Assembly (NCBI RefSeq): GCF_015223105.1 | Contig: NZ_JADFTZ010000001.1 | Span: 1,054,001-1,118,000 of the forward strand | Reading direction: 5' to 3' | Length of the DNA: 64,000 bases | Origin: Flavobacterium proteolyticum | GTDB taxonomy: Bacteria; Bacteroidota; Bacteroidia; Flavobacteriales; Flavobacteriaceae | Shown here: positions 18,629 to 26,574 of the stretch, piece after piece | Layout of the letters: the number at the start of each line of letters is the position of its first letter | Numbering within the stretch: the first letter of the stretch is position 1 | Made by a program: the position numbers and the translations under genes | The notes under the pieces: generated by a model | Databases searched by the model: none | Told to the model about the DNA's origin: nothing | What the model saw: only the letters and a program-made list of their open reading frames with translations

Positions 18629-19099
18629 TTATTCGTTTAAAAAATTAGTAATTCCGTTTTCATCCATATGCACCACACGCCAATCGCGCAAAACTTTAGC
18701 ACCCGATTTTTCATAGAAATCGATAGCTGGTGTATTCCAATCCAAAACGTTCCATTCGATTCGGCGGACATTTTCGGCTTTTCCTTGTTTGATGATTTCT
18801 TTGTAAAGTGCAAATCCGGCACCGGTTCCGCGTTTACTCTCTTTTACGACTAAATCTTCTAAATGGATCGTTTTACCTTTCCAAGTCGAGTAACGATAAT
18901 AGTACAAAGCCATTCCGATAATCTCGTTTTCAACTTCGGCAACAAAGCATTGAAAAAGTGGATTTTCGGAAAAACCATCGCGAACCAAATCATCTACGGT
19001 AACTACAACAGCATCAGGTTCTTTTTCAAAAGTGGCTAATTCCTGAATCAATTCTAAAACCGAAGGCATGTCGTTTTTTGTAGCTTTTCTAATCATCAT
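18629..19099 (-). CDS. GNAT family N-acetyltransferase
   Basis: This is a 156-aa acetyl-CoA-dependent N-acetyltransferase. The GNAT core is visible: an N-terminal strand-helix (IRKATKNDMPSVLELIQELA), the central strands (ENEIIGMALYYYRYSTWKGKTIHLEDLVV), the acetyl-CoA pyrophosphate loop of Q/RxxGxG/A type (ESKRGTGAGFALYKEI), and the C-terminal WNTPAIDFYEKSGA motif. These features are typical of the diamine/spermidine acetyltransferase-like branch, but the substrate is not determined here. The start is ATG 19099 or 19096 (two adjacent Met codons). Confidence 0.88.
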   Translation of the reverse strand: MMIRKATKNDMPSVLELIQELATFEKEPDAVVVTVDDLVRDGFSENPLFQCFVAEVENEIIGMALYYYRYSTWKGKTIHLEDLVVKESKRGTGAGFALYKEIIKQGKAENVRRIEWNVLDWNTPAIDFYEKSGAKVLRDWRVVHMDENGITNFLNE

Positions 19100-19115
19100 T
19101 TTTTCAAATTTTTTA

Positions 19116-19148
19116 CAAAAGTAAAATTAACTTAAACATCTTTTCAAA
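19116..19148 (-). promoter_or_regulatory. Bacteroidota-type promoter for the GNAT gene
   Basis: On the minus strand, TTTG (forward CAAA at 19145-19148) is followed after 21 nt by TACTTTTG (forward CAAAAGTA at 19116-19123). This fits the TTTG / TAnnTTTG consensus. The -7 box is 16 nt from the ATG. Confidence 0.55.
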
Positions 19149-19213
19149 TATTTTACATGATTTCACAAAAAACACGATATTTGTGCCTTAAACACAACTA
19201 CATCGTTTTCATA

Positions 19214-20221
19214 ATGGAAGAAAGAAATAGAACCTTAGGCGAATTTATTATTGAGCATCAAAATTCGTTTCAGTATTCAACAGGAGAATTATCTCGAATC
19301 ATCAACTCTATCCGATTAGCCGCAAAAGTGGTAAATTACAAAGTAAACAAAGCCGGATTAGTAGATATCGTAGGTGCTGCTGGAGAACAAAACATTCAAG
19401 GTGAAGACCAACAAAAATTAGACGTTTATGCGAATGAAGTTTTTATTCAAACCTTAATTAATCGTGAAATTGTTTGTGGAATTGCTTCGGAAGAAAATGA
19501 TGATTTCATTACCGTTGCAGGTTCAGATAATTCTCACAATAACAAATACGTGGTTTTGATGGATCCATTAGATGGTTCTTCAAATATTGATGTAAATGTT
19601 TCGGTAGGAACGATTTTTTCAGTTTTCAGAAGAATTACACCCGTTGGAACTCCGGTAACTATTGAAGATTTCTTGCAACCAGGTGTAAATCAAGTAGCAG
19701 CAGGTTATGTAATTTATGGAACATCAACCATGTTAGTATATACGACAGGTGATGGTGTAAACGGATTTACATTGAATCCAGCTATCGGAACGTTCTATTT
19801 GTCGCATCCTGATATGAAATATTCGGAAGACGGAAAAATTTACTCGATTAACGAAGGGAATTACGTTCATTTTCCACAAGGTGTGAAAGATTATATCAAA
19901 TATTGCCAGTTAGAAGAAGGCGATAGACCTTATACTTCTCGTTATATTGGAAGTTTAGTTTCTGATTTTCACCGTAACATGATTAAAGGAGGAATTTATT
20001 TATATCCAACTAGTTCAAAAGCACCAAACGGAAAATTACGTTTGTTGTACGAATGCAATCCAATGGCATTCATAGCGGAACAAGCAGGCGGAAAAGCTTC
20101 AGATGGTTACAAAAGAATTATGGAAATTCAACCCACAGAATTACACCAACGCGTTCCATTCTTTTGTGGAAGTAAAAACATGGTAGAAAAAGCTGAAGAA
20201 TTTATGGCGAAAGCGAAGTAG
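19214..20221 (+). CDS. fbp: Fructose-1,6-bisphosphatase, class I
   Basis: This enzyme hydrolyses fructose-1,6-bisphosphate to fructose-6-phosphate in gluconeogenesis. The 335-aa protein carries the metal-binding signature [10 protein letters not shown] starting at D117, the acidic [13 protein letters not shown] and ASEENDDF segments, and the substrate-binding [11 protein letters not shown] and GGIYLYP motifs. I chose ATG 19214 ([12 protein letters not shown]), the usual N-terminus of this family; an in-frame ATG at 19157 would add 19 residues that do not look conserved. It stands alone and ends at a strong bidirectional terminator. Confidence 0.95.
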   Translation: MEERNRTLGEFIIEHQNSFQYSTGELSRIINSIRLAAKVVNYKVNKAGLVDIVGAAGEQNIQGEDQQKLDVYANEVFIQTLINREIVCGIASEENDDFITVAGSDNSHNNKYVVLMDPLDGSSNIDVNVSVGTIFSVFRRITPVGTPVTIEDFLQPGVNQVAAGYVIYGTSTMLVYTTGDGVNGFTLNPAIGTFYLSHPDMKYSEDGKIYSINEGNYVHFPQGVKDYIKYCQLEEGDRPYTSRYIGSLVSDFHRNMIKGGIYLYPTSSKAPNGKLRLLYECNPMAFIAEQAGGKASDGYKRIMEIQPTELHQRVPFFCGSKNMVEKAEEFMAKAK

Positions 20222-20236
20222 ATTTCTGAAATAGAT

Positions 20237-20284
20237 AAAATACAAAAAGCACAAACTCGTTAGAATTTGTGCTTTTTGTATTTT
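20237..20284. terminator. Strong bidirectional terminator between fbp and the TerB gene
   Basis: A perfect 19-bp inverted repeat (20237-20255 and 20266-20284) surrounds a 10-nt loop, with A and T runs at the outer ends on either strand. It lies between two convergent genes and can terminate both. Confidence 0.88.
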
Positions 20285-20298
20285 AAAAACAGGTTGAA

Positions 20299-20733
20299 TT
20301 ATCTGTTCATGTGTTGCATTTCGTAAGTGAACGTGTCTAAATCCACATTCATATCTACTAATTTTAAAGCTTTATCTACAATATAACCTACGTTTCCAGC
20401 AGTAAAGCCTAAGGCTAAAGCGAATTTTTTAAGTAATTCGTGTTCTTTTTCACCTAAAACATGTTCGTCTGCATATACCATTCTTGATAAATCATATAAA
20501 CGTTCTAAACGATGTGTATGCAATAAAGGCGGATTTACAGGGTATTTTAAAGGATTTTCTAAAATTTCCTCATATTCTGCTTGAGAAATTTCTAATTTGA
20601 TAGCTAATTTGTCTAAAAAATATTTTTCTTCTGGACCAATAATTCCGTCAGACAAAGCTACTCTTACAATTGCTGAAAAATGACCTTTGTTTCTGTTTCT
20701 AAAACCGCTATCGAATAAATCTGAAATTGACAT
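20299..20733 (-). CDS. TerB-like (tellurite resistance TerB family) protein
   Basis: The 144-aa helical cytoplasmic protein has the TerB pattern: an acidic helix pair around VALSDGIIGPEEKYFLDKLAIKLEIS and a second around YADEHVLGEKEHELLKKFALALGF, followed by a C-terminal helix with an aspartate-rich stretch (LVDMNVDLDTF). TerB domains bind divalent metal through such acidic residues. A role in tellurite resistance itself should not be assumed, because no other ter genes are nearby. Confidence 0.78.
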   Translation of the reverse strand: MSISDLFDSGFRNRNKGHFSAIVRVALSDGIIGPEEKYFLDKLAIKLEISQAEYEEILENPLKYPVNPPLLHTHRLERLYDLSRMVYADEHVLGEKEHELLKKFALALGFTAGNVGYIVDKALKLVDMNVDLDTFTYEMQHMNR

Positions 20734-20757
20734 GTTGTTTGTTTTTTTATATTAGAG

Positions 20758-20789
20758 CAAAATTACACAAAAAATCTATTTTTTTACAA
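20758..20789 (-). promoter_or_regulatory. Promoter of the TerB-like gene
   Basis: Forward CAAAATTA at 20758-20765 reads TAATTTTG on the minus strand and matches the TAnnTTTG -7 box. A TTG (forward CAA at 20787-20789) lies 21 nt upstream. The -7 box is 24 nt before the ATG at 20733. Confidence 0.45.
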
Positions 20790-20817
20790 CAATTTCACAT
20801 GCTTTTGTGATGTAGAA

Positions 20818-20850
20818 TTTGGTAACATAAAAAAATAAATCGTAAGTTTG
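20818..20850 (+). promoter_or_regulatory. Promoter of the HupE/UreJ - dCMP deaminase - S41 protease operon
   Basis: TTTG (20818-20821) is followed after 21 nt by TAAGTTTG (20843-20850), a full match to the TAnnTTTG box. The gene begins 24 nt downstream. Directly after the box lies a 13-nt word, AATCCCCAAATAA (20853-20865), that recurs upstream of nrdB. Confidence 0.6.
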
Positions 20851-20874
20851 AAAATCCCCAAATAAATTGTAGTT

Positions 20875-21468
20875 ATGTCAGAATTTTGGATGTATTTTAA
20901 TATTGGTCTTAAGCATGTGTTAGATATTAATGCCTACGACCACGTTTTGTTTTTGATAGCTTTAATGGTGCCGTACGCTTTTAAAGACTGGAAAAACGTT
21001 TTTGTTTTGGTATCACTTTTTACTTTAGGTCACACCTTGGCTTTGCTATTATCGGTTTATGGAGTAGTGCAAATTCAAGCTAGTTTGGTTGAGTTTTTAA
21101 TTCCAATTACCATTTTAATAACGGCTATTTTTCATCTTTTTACTGCTGGAAAATCGTCTAAAAATGAAAGTATCACCTTCGTTGCCATCGTAACTTTATT
21201 CTTCGGAATCATTCACGGACTAGGTTTTTCAAATTACTTCAAAACAATTTTACCAGGAAATGCTTCAGATAAATTATTGCCTTTATTGGAATTCGCATTA
21301 GGTATCGAAGCGGCACAGATTATTGTAGTGTTAGTAGTTTTAATCATTTCGTATGTAGTGCAAACTTTATTCCGTTTTTCAAAAAGAGATTGGGCTTTAG
21401 TTATGTCAGCATTTATAATTGGCGTAGTTTTGCCAATGATTATTGAAAGCGAAATTTGGAATCGATAA
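20875..21468 (+). CDS. HupE/UreJ family membrane protein
   Basis: The 197-aa inner-membrane protein has about six hydrophobic helices. The family's conserved histidine motifs are present: HVLFLIALMVPY near the N-terminus, LGHTLALLLSVYG, and FFGIIHGLGFSNYF in the middle. HupE/UreJ proteins are associated with nickel uptake for hydrogenase or urease elsewhere, but no hydrogenase or urease gene is present here, so the substrate is uncertain. Its TAA overlaps the ATG of the next gene (TAATG). Confidence 0.85.
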   Translation: MSEFWMYFNIGLKHVLDINAYDHVLFLIALMVPYAFKDWKNVFVLVSLFTLGHTLALLLSVYGVVQIQASLVEFLIPITILITAIFHLFTAGKSSKNESITFVAIVTLFFGIIHGLGFSNYFKTILPGNASDKLLPLLEFALGIEAAQIIVVLVVLIISYVVQTLFRFSKRDWALVMSAFIIGVVLPMIIESEIWNR

Positions 21469-21896
21469 TGAAGAAAGAAAAAAAAGAAAAATACGATAAA
21501 GCTTATTTGCGAATTGCCAAAGAATGGGGTAATTTGTCTTATTGCCAACGAAAAAAAGTAGGCGCGATTATCGTTAAAAATAAAATGATTATTTCCGATG
21601 GTTACAACGGAACACCATCTGGATTTGAAAATTGTTGCGAAGACGAAGATAATGTGACCAAATGGTACGTGCTTCATGCCGAAGCAAATGCCATTTTAAA
21701 AGTAGCGCGTTCTACTCAATCGTGCGAAGATGCAACATTATACATTACACTTTCACCCTGTAAAGATTGCAGCAAATTAATTCATCAATCGGGAATTAAA
21801 AGAGTGGTGTATCATCAAGAATATAAAGATACTTCAGGTGTTGATTTCTTAAGAAAAGCAGGTGTTGAGGTCGAATTAATTGAAGATTTGAGCTAA
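21468..21896 (+). CDS. Deoxycytidylate (dCMP) deaminase family protein
   Basis: This is a zinc-dependent cytidine-deaminase-fold enzyme, expected to convert dCMP to dUMP for dTTP synthesis. The 142-aa protein contains the catalytic H70-A-E72 motif (LHAEANAI), the zinc cysteines in SPCKDC (C98 and C101), and the GYNGTPSGFENC segment typical of ComEB/dCMP deaminases. I chose ATG 21468 because it overlaps the stop of the upstream gene; the frame extends 4 codons further upstream without a better start. It lies in one operon with the protease gene, whose ATG follows after 1 nt. Confidence 0.9.
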   Translation: MKKEKKEKYDKAYLRIAKEWGNLSYCQRKKVGAIIVKNKMIISDGYNGTPSGFENCCEDEDNVTKWYVLHAEANAILKVARSTQSCEDATLYITLSPCKDCSKLIHQSGIKRVVYHQEYKDTSGVDFLRKAGVEVELIEDLS

Positions 21897-21897
21897 A

Positions 21898-23466
21898 ATG
21901 AGAATGAACAAAGTATATTTTCCAATAGTAATCGCAGTAGCTGTTGCGGTGGGTTTGTTATTGGGAAGTAAACTCAATCCTTCTACAGAAACAGCTTTCT
22001 TAAACCGAAATGCCAATAAAAATAAGCTCAACAAACTCATCGATTTCATCGAAAAAGAATACGTTGATAGTTTGAATACCGATTCGATAGTCGATTTAAC
22101 GGTGAATGGTATTTTAGAAAAACTCGATCCGCATTCGGTTTATATTCCTAAAAGTCAATTAGAAGCAGTCGAACAAGAAATGCGAGGCAATTTTGTGGGA
22201 ATTGGCATAAATTTCTACATGTATAACGATTCGTTAGCGGTTATAAAACCCATTGCAAACGGACCTTCGGAAAAAGCAGGATTAAAATCGGGCGATAGAA
22301 TTCTTTTTGCCGATAAATTACAATTGTACAATAAAAAATTAGAAACAGATTCGTTATTTTCCATCTTAAAAGGCGAACAAGGTTCTAATGTAAAACTAAC
22401 GGTTTATCGAAAATCTGAAAAAAAGAAATTCGCCGTAAACGTTATCCGTGATGTTATTCCAATCAAAAGTGTTGATGTTTTCCAAATGGTCGATAAAACT
22501 ACAGGTTACATCAAAATCAACCGCTTTGCCGAGAAAACCTATGATGAATTTTTATCGGGTTTAACCCAATTAAAAAAAGAAGGCGCCAAACATATTATCA
22601 TCGATTTACGTGATAATGGTGGTGGTTATTTGGAATCAGCCGTTGCAATTGCAGATGAATTCTTAAAAAACAAAGAATTAATCGTTAAAACGAAAAATAA
22701 AAAAGATAAAATCGAAAGTACACTAGCCACCGAAAAAGGAATTTTTGAAACGGGCAAAGTCAGTATTTTAATCAATGAAAACAGTGCTTCAGCAAGCGAA
22801 ATTTTAGCTGGAGCCATTCAAGATAACGACAGAGGTTTGATCTATGGAAGACGTTCGTTCGGAAAAGGATTAGTACAACGCGAAATGCCATTAGGTGATG
22901 GTTCGGCAGTACGATTAACCATTGCTAGATATTACACACCATCAGGACGTTCTATTCAAAAGCCTTATGAAGACAAAGGTGAAAACTATTTCAACGAATT
23001 CGACAAACGCTTCGAAAGTGGTGAATTGTACGAAAAAGATAAAGCCAAAATAGCCGATAGTTTAAAATTCAAAACTAAAAAAGGCCGCATCGTGTATGGC
23101 GGTGGCGGAATTATGCCTGATATTTTTGTTCCACTAGAAGATTCGCACGGAGCAGAAGGTTTAACGATGTTGATGCAATCGGGATTGGTGAATTATTTTG
23201 TGTTTGAACAATTAGATCAAAACCGCAAAAAGTTTGAAAAAATCTCGATGGAAGCTTTGGAAAAAGAATTGCGTTCTGGAAATTATTTTAATGATTTCAA
23301 GACTTACATGGCTAAAGGCGGTTTGCTTTTCAATTTAGAGAATCAAAAAGAAAAAGTGTTATTCTATCTTCAAGCAGAATTTGTACGCCAACTTTTTAAT
23401 GAAAACGCATATTACCAATTGATTTTAAAGAAAGACAATATGGTGAATAAGGTATTGAGTAAATAA
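21898..23466 (+). CDS. S41 family C-terminal processing peptidase with PDZ domain
   Basis: This is a 522-aa periplasmic, membrane-anchored protease of the CtpA/Prc type. An N-terminal membrane segment (about 6-23) is followed by a PDZ domain (about 85-170, with ANGPSEKAGLKSGDRI) and the peptidase core. The active-site region NSASASE is at residues 295-301, and the general-base lysine is probably K323 in SFGKGLVQ. A ~110-residue C-terminal extension follows. It starts 1 nt after the dCMP deaminase stop, at ATG 21898 or 21904. Likely roles are processing or turnover of exported proteins. Confidence 0.92.
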   Translation: MRMNKVYFPIVIAVAVAVGLLLGSKLNPSTETAFLNRNANKNKLNKLIDFIEKEYVDSLNTDSIVDLTVNGILEKLDPHSVYIPKSQLEAVEQEMRGNFVGIGINFYMYNDSLAVIKPIANGPSEKAGLKSGDRILFADKLQLYNKKLETDSLFSILKGEQGSNVKLTVYRKSEKKKFAVNVIRDVIPIKSVDVFQMVDKTTGYIKINRFAEKTYDEFLSGLTQLKKEGAKHIIIDLRDNGGGYLESAVAIADEFLKNKELIVKTKNKKDKIESTLATEKGIFETGKVSILINENSASASEILAGAIQDNDRGLIYGRRSFGKGLVQREMPLGDGSAVRLTIARYYTPSGRSIQKPYEDKGENYFNEFDKRFESGELYEKDKAKIADSLKFKTKKGRIVYGGGGIMPDIFVPLEDSHGAEGLTMLMQSGLVNYFVFEQLDQNRKKFEKISMEALEKELRSGNYFNDFKTYMAKGGLLFNLENQKEKVLFYLQAEFVRQLFNENAYYQLILKKDNMVNKVLSK

Positions 23467-23478
23467 AATGTCTTTAAA

Positions 23479-23994
23479 ATGAGTAAAAGAGATAAATTAT
23501 TCGATTTACCAATTTATAAAAAAGCCGAATTGATTTTAGATTTGGTAAATAGTTTATTAAATACCATAAGTGAAGAGGATGAGTATTTGAATGCTACAAA
23601 ATATATGATGCGAGATGATGCCGCAATAATTTGCGCTAAAATTGCAGGAGCTGAAGGTGGAGATATGTATAGTATCCGAATGCAAAATGCTGCTATCATT
23701 AGAGACCATGCGATGCATTTGTATGTGCAAGTTGGAAGTTTGCGATTTCACGATTCTTTTAAAGATACTGATTATGTTACTTTGATTAGAAAAGAAATTG
23801 ATGAATTCAGAGAATTATTTATCAATTGGGTAGCTAACTTTGATAAGAGTAATTATTATTGGGACGAATGGGAATTGTTCAATCCACCTGGAGCTATTCC
23901 ACCTGATCCAAATGCATGTCAAGATCCAATCAATTGGGATGATTTTTTAGAAGGATTGAATTTTGATGATGAAGAAGACGATTCAGAAGAATAA
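23479..23994 (+). CDS. Hypothetical helical protein with acidic tail
   Basis: The 171-aa protein has long predicted helices (FDLPIYKKAELILDLVNSLLNTI; MYSIRMQNAAIIRDHAMHLYVQV; YVTLIRKEIDEFRELFINWVANF). A proline-rich link (NPPGAIPPDPNA) and a very acidic end (LNFDDEEDDSEE) follow. The N-terminus recalls four-helix bundle proteins of the S23-like type, but only loosely. It follows the S41 protease by 12 bp and probably belongs to the same transcript. It converges with the oxidoreductase gene 4 bp away. Function unknown. Confidence 0.7.
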   Translation: MSKRDKLFDLPIYKKAELILDLVNSLLNTISEEDEYLNATKYMMRDDAAIICAKIAGAEGGDMYSIRMQNAAIIRDHAMHLYVQVGSLRFHDSFKDTDYVTLIRKEIDEFRELFINWVANFDKSNYYWDEWELFNPPGAIPPDPNACQDPINWDDFLEGLNFDDEEDDSEE

Positions 23995-23998
23995 AAGT

Positions 23999-24607
23999 CT
24001 ATTTCCCCAAAGCATCATGCACTTGCACCGGATTTCCGTTATTCCACAACGTTAAAATATCCGTTGCTACTGAAGCACCACTTCCAGCGGCAATGCTTAA
24101 CTGACTTCTATGTCCGGCTAAAACTCCGGCTGCATAAATACCTTCGGCAACTAAATGATCGGTGTTTTTTAATTGGATTCTATTTTTCTCTGGAGCGACT
24201 TTTTGATGCGGCATTACAAACGATTCCAAACCTTCAATGGTAAAAGGATTTCCAGCGCCAATCGCAATCACTACAATTTTAGCTTGAATTGAAGATTTGT
24301 TGGTAGTAATAGTGAAATTTCCTGCTTCACCTGAAATAGAAAGTGCTTTTTCGCCATGAATTTGTTGAATATGCGGATAAGATTGGGTCAAATGTTCCAA
24401 ACTTTCTTCCAACAATTCACTGCCTAATTTCCCTGCGGGAATTCCGTAAGCGTTATTAAAAATGGCATTTTGTAATGAAGACGCTTTTTGGTGTGCTACA
24501 ATTGCAATTTTCTTATCTATTGCAAACGGTTTGTTTTGAGCCGAACCCAAAATCAAAGCACAAGAAACGCCTGAAACTCCAGCGCCAATAATTAAAACGT
24601 CAAACAT
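23999..24607 (-). CDS. Short FAD-dependent, thioredoxin-reductase-like protein
   Basis: The 202-aa flavoprotein has the N-terminal dinucleotide-binding motif LIIGAGVSGVSCAL (5-18) and the C-terminal FAD-binding segment GIYAAGVLAGHRSQLSIAAGSGASVATDI. It is about 100 residues shorter than thioredoxin reductase. It lacks the inserted NAD(P)H domain and the CxxC redox pair, so a different electron partner is likely. The frame is intact, so this looks like a compact family rather than a broken gene. It overlaps the stop of the upstream 65-aa gene by 1 nt. Confidence 0.8.
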   Translation of the reverse strand: MFDVLIIGAGVSGVSCALILGSAQNKPFAIDKKIAIVAHQKASSLQNAIFNNAYGIPAGKLGSELLEESLEHLTQSYPHIQQIHGEKALSISGEAGNFTITTNKSSIQAKIVVIAIGAGNPFTIEGLESFVMPHQKVAPEKNRIQLKNTDHLVAEGIYAAGVLAGHRSQLSIAAGSGASVATDILTLWNNGNPVQVHDALGK

Positions 24608-24804
24608 TATTGTCTTGTTTTTTCTTCAATCATTTTTGAAAAACGCAATAATACTAATAATAGGATTGCGCAAATTCCAGCCACAACACCAATGATGGCA
24701 ATTGTGCTATTTCCTTCAAACGGATTGCTGTAATCAATTTGAAAAAGATTAAAAGCAATTAAAACTAAAGCAATGGCAACCGCCACATAAGTAAAAATTT
24801 TCAT
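24607..24804 (-). CDS. Small two-helix membrane protein (65 aa)
   Basis: Two hydrophobic segments are visible (about 4-23, YVAVAIALVLIAFNLF, and 35-54, IAIIGVVAGICAILLLVLLR), joined by a short polar loop (DYSNPFEGNS). The C-terminus is charged. It sits 12 bp after marC-like and its TAA overlaps the ATG of the flavoprotein, so the three genes form an operon. No family name assigned. Confidence 0.7.
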   Translation of the reverse strand: MKIFTYVAVAIALVLIAFNLFQIDYSNPFEGNSTIAIIGVVAGICAILLLVLLRFSKMIEEKTRQ

Positions 24805-24816
24805 TTTGTATATTCT

Positions 24817-25398
24817 CTAAATAAATAATCCTTTAACATTCGCGGCGAATAATTTTACAGCAATCGCCAATAAAACCACGCCAAATATCTTACGAATCAC
24901 ACCCAAACCATTGGCTCCAAGTAATTTTTCGATTTTTCCAGACGATTTCAATACACCGTAAACTACAATTACATTAATCAAAATAGCAATAATAATGTTG
25001 ATTTTATCATAAGCTGCTCGAAGTGATAATATCGTTGTCATCGTTCCAGCTCCAGCAATTAATGGAAATGCAATCGGAACTATAGAAGCCGTACTCGGAT
25101 TGTCTTCTTTGTATAATCGAATGCCTAAAATCATTTCCAAAGCAAGGAAAAACAACACGAATGAACCAGCAACTGCAAATGAATTCGCATCAATACCAAT
25201 TAATTTCAGAATTTCTTCACCTACAAATAAGAAGGCAATCATAATGACCGCCGCCACAATAGTAGCTTTCTCCGATTGAATATGGCCCATTTTACTGCGT
25301 AAATCTACAATAATTGGAATACTTCCCACAATATCAATCACAGCAAATAAAATCATGCTGATGGTAAAAATGTCTTTCCAGTTGATTCCGAATTCCAT
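24817..25398 (-). CDS. MarC family integral membrane protein
   Basis: The 193-aa protein has about six membrane helices. Family features include DIVGSIPIIVDLRSKMG near the N-terminus, the central PIAFPLIAGAGTMTTILSL motif and the C-terminal GLGVIRKIFGVVLLAIAVKLF helix. The start at ATG 25398 (MEFGINWKDIF) is preferred; the open frame reaches 25440, but the extra residues are not typical. The transport substrate of MarC proteins is unknown, and the old link to multiple antibiotic resistance is not supported by later work. Confidence 0.88.
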   Translation of the reverse strand: MEFGINWKDIFTISMILFAVIDIVGSIPIIVDLRSKMGHIQSEKATIVAAVIMIAFLFVGEEILKLIGIDANSFAVAGSFVLFFLALEMILGIRLYKEDNPSTASIVPIAFPLIAGAGTMTTILSLRAAYDKINIIIAILINVIVVYGVLKSSGKIEKLLGANGLGVIRKIFGVVLLAIAVKLFAANVKGLFI

Positions 25399-25631
25399 AA
25401 AACGCTGAATATTTGTGCAAATATAAGGATATTGAATCAAGAACGTTTCTAATTTAACGATACATTATCAATTGCAAGGTCAAAAATCAAGAACAAGAGC
25501 AAGTTCAAAACAGTGTGTGAAATTTAAACGCAAAGTCGCAAAGTTCGCCAAGAAGAAAGTGAAATGTCTCGGTGTGTCTCTATATCAACACAATAAAAAT
25601 CAAAAAAAAACTCGGTGAATTTCGGTGAAAA

Positions 25632-25673
25632 ATTATAGCCATTTCTCAAATTTCCAAAATCTGTGTTCCAAAA
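25632..25673. repeat. Intergenic palindromic element, copy 2 (left arm lost)
   Basis: This stretch matches 18582-18623 at 37 of 42 positions and includes the full AATCTGTGTTCCAAAA right arm. The left arm GGAACACAG is absent here, so this copy cannot fold in the same way. Confidence 0.7.
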
Positions 25674-25712
25674 CTTCTAAATGCTTATTTCTAAATTCTG
25701 AATTCAAAATCG

Positions 25713-25720
25713 TATCTTTG
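25713..25720 (+). promoter_or_regulatory. Probable -7 promoter box of the DUF3109 gene
   Basis: TATCTTTG is a full match to TAnnTTTG and lies 19 nt before the ATG. No clear TTTG is present at the -33 position, so the call rests on the -7 box alone. Confidence 0.45.
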
Positions 25721-25739
25721 CACTTTAAACTTACCCAAT

Positions 25740-26306
25740 ATGTTTCAGTTAAATAAAACCATCGTTTCCGAAGAAATCTTAGAGAAAGAATTCGTTTGCA
25801 ATTTGTCAGCTTGTCAAGGTGCTTGTTGTGTGGATGGCGATGCAGGTGCTCCTTTGGATGACGAAGAAACCCGAATTTTAGCTGAAATTTTTCCAAAAGT
25901 AAAACCCTTTCTTCGTCCAGAAGGAATAAAAGCCATTGAAGAACAAGGAACGCATGTTGTTTCCGATTTTGGTGAATTAGAAACACCACTTATCGATGGA
26001 AAAGACTGCGCCTACGTAATTTTTGACGGAAAAACGGCACTTTGTGGAATCGAGCAAGCCTATAATCAAGGGATTGTAGATTGGAAAAAACCGGTTTCTT
26101 GTCATTTGTATCCTATCAGAATCAAAGAATATTCAGATTTCGCGGCGGTGAATTACCACAAATGGCATATTTGCGATGACGCTTGTTCGTTAGGACAAGA
26201 ATTAGGAGTTCCGGTGTACCAATTTGTGAAAGAAGCACTAGTTAGAAAATTCGGACAACAATGGTTTGACGAATTAGACAAAGTGGCAAAAGAGTTGAAA
26301 AAATAA
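25740..26306 (+). CDS. DUF3109 family cysteine-rich protein
   Basis: The 188-aa protein has nine cysteines. A cluster sits at C20, C25, C29 and C30 (VCNLSACQGACCVDGDAG); others are in GKDCAY, ALCGIE, VSCHLYPIRI and WHICDDACSLG. This is the pattern of DUF3109, related to putative Fe-S or zinc-binding YkgJ-like proteins. There is no signal peptide, so it is probably cytoplasmic. The function is not established. It stands alone, with its own -7 box. Confidence 0.8.
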   Translation: MFQLNKTIVSEEILEKEFVCNLSACQGACCVDGDAGAPLDDEETRILAEIFPKVKPFLRPEGIKAIEEQGTHVVSDFGELETPLIDGKDCAYVIFDGKTALCGIEQAYNQGIVDWKKPVSCHLYPIRIKEYSDFAAVNYHKWHICDDACSLGQELGVPVYQFVKEALVRKFGQQWFDELDKVAKELKK

Positions 26307-26477
26307 TCTCATTTTTATCGATTAAAAACACTCGTGAGTTGCTTATTTTTCAGTTGCTTACAAGGTTTTAACAGTTGTTTTATTTGTTTTTAACTTGTTG
26401 ATTTACAGTGTTTTAAAAAACCTATATTAATTTACTGACAATTATCAGCTTTGTTAAAAACTTGCTCCAATTGTGAA

Positions 26478-26532
26478 TAAGTTTGACTTTCATTTCTCGT
26501 TTCAAATGACAAACTTTGTAATCCCCAAATAA
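26478..26532 (+). promoter_or_regulatory. Upstream control region of nrdB
   Basis: TAAGTTTG (26478-26485) matches the -7 consensus fully but has no TTTG at the best spacing. A second, weaker box AAACTTTG (26511-26518) is followed directly by AATCCCCAAATAA (26520-26532), the same 13 nt seen after the HupE promoter. Either box could start the nrdB transcript. Confidence 0.4.
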
Positions 26533-26574
26533 GTCAATTTAACCAATCATTAACATTTTTAAAATCAAATAGCT

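Larger units (their letters stand above)
25399..25739. other. 341-bp intergenic region with repeat-like words
   Basis: There is no gene that I can support. The region holds CGCAAAGTCGCAAAG near 25531-25545, the word CTCGGTG at 25568 and 25611 with TTCGGTG at 25621, then copy 2 of the palindromic element (25632-25673) and the promoter box of the next gene. It is a cluster of small repeats between divergent genes. Confidence 0.6.

Noticed and set aside
20299..20733. Naming the TerB-like gene as a tellurite-resistance determinant
   Set aside because: No other ter genes are present; the domain alone does not prove that role.
20875..21468. Urease or hydrogenase locus suggested by the HupE/UreJ protein
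   Set aside because: No urease or hydrogenase subunit is found in the window.
21234..21677. A 147-codon minus-strand frame opposite the HupE and dCMP deaminase genes
   Set aside because: It lies fully on the opposite strand of two well-supported genes and has the low-complexity look of a shadow frame.
25633..25989. A 118-codon minus-strand frame opposite the DUF3109 gene
   Set aside because: It is antisense to a supported gene and its composition is untypical (runs of Leu, His and Arg).
26478..26485. TAAGTTTG before nrdB as a confident promoter
   Set aside because: The nearest TTTG gives a 24-nt spacer, longer than in the other promoters here; it was kept only as a low-confidence region.
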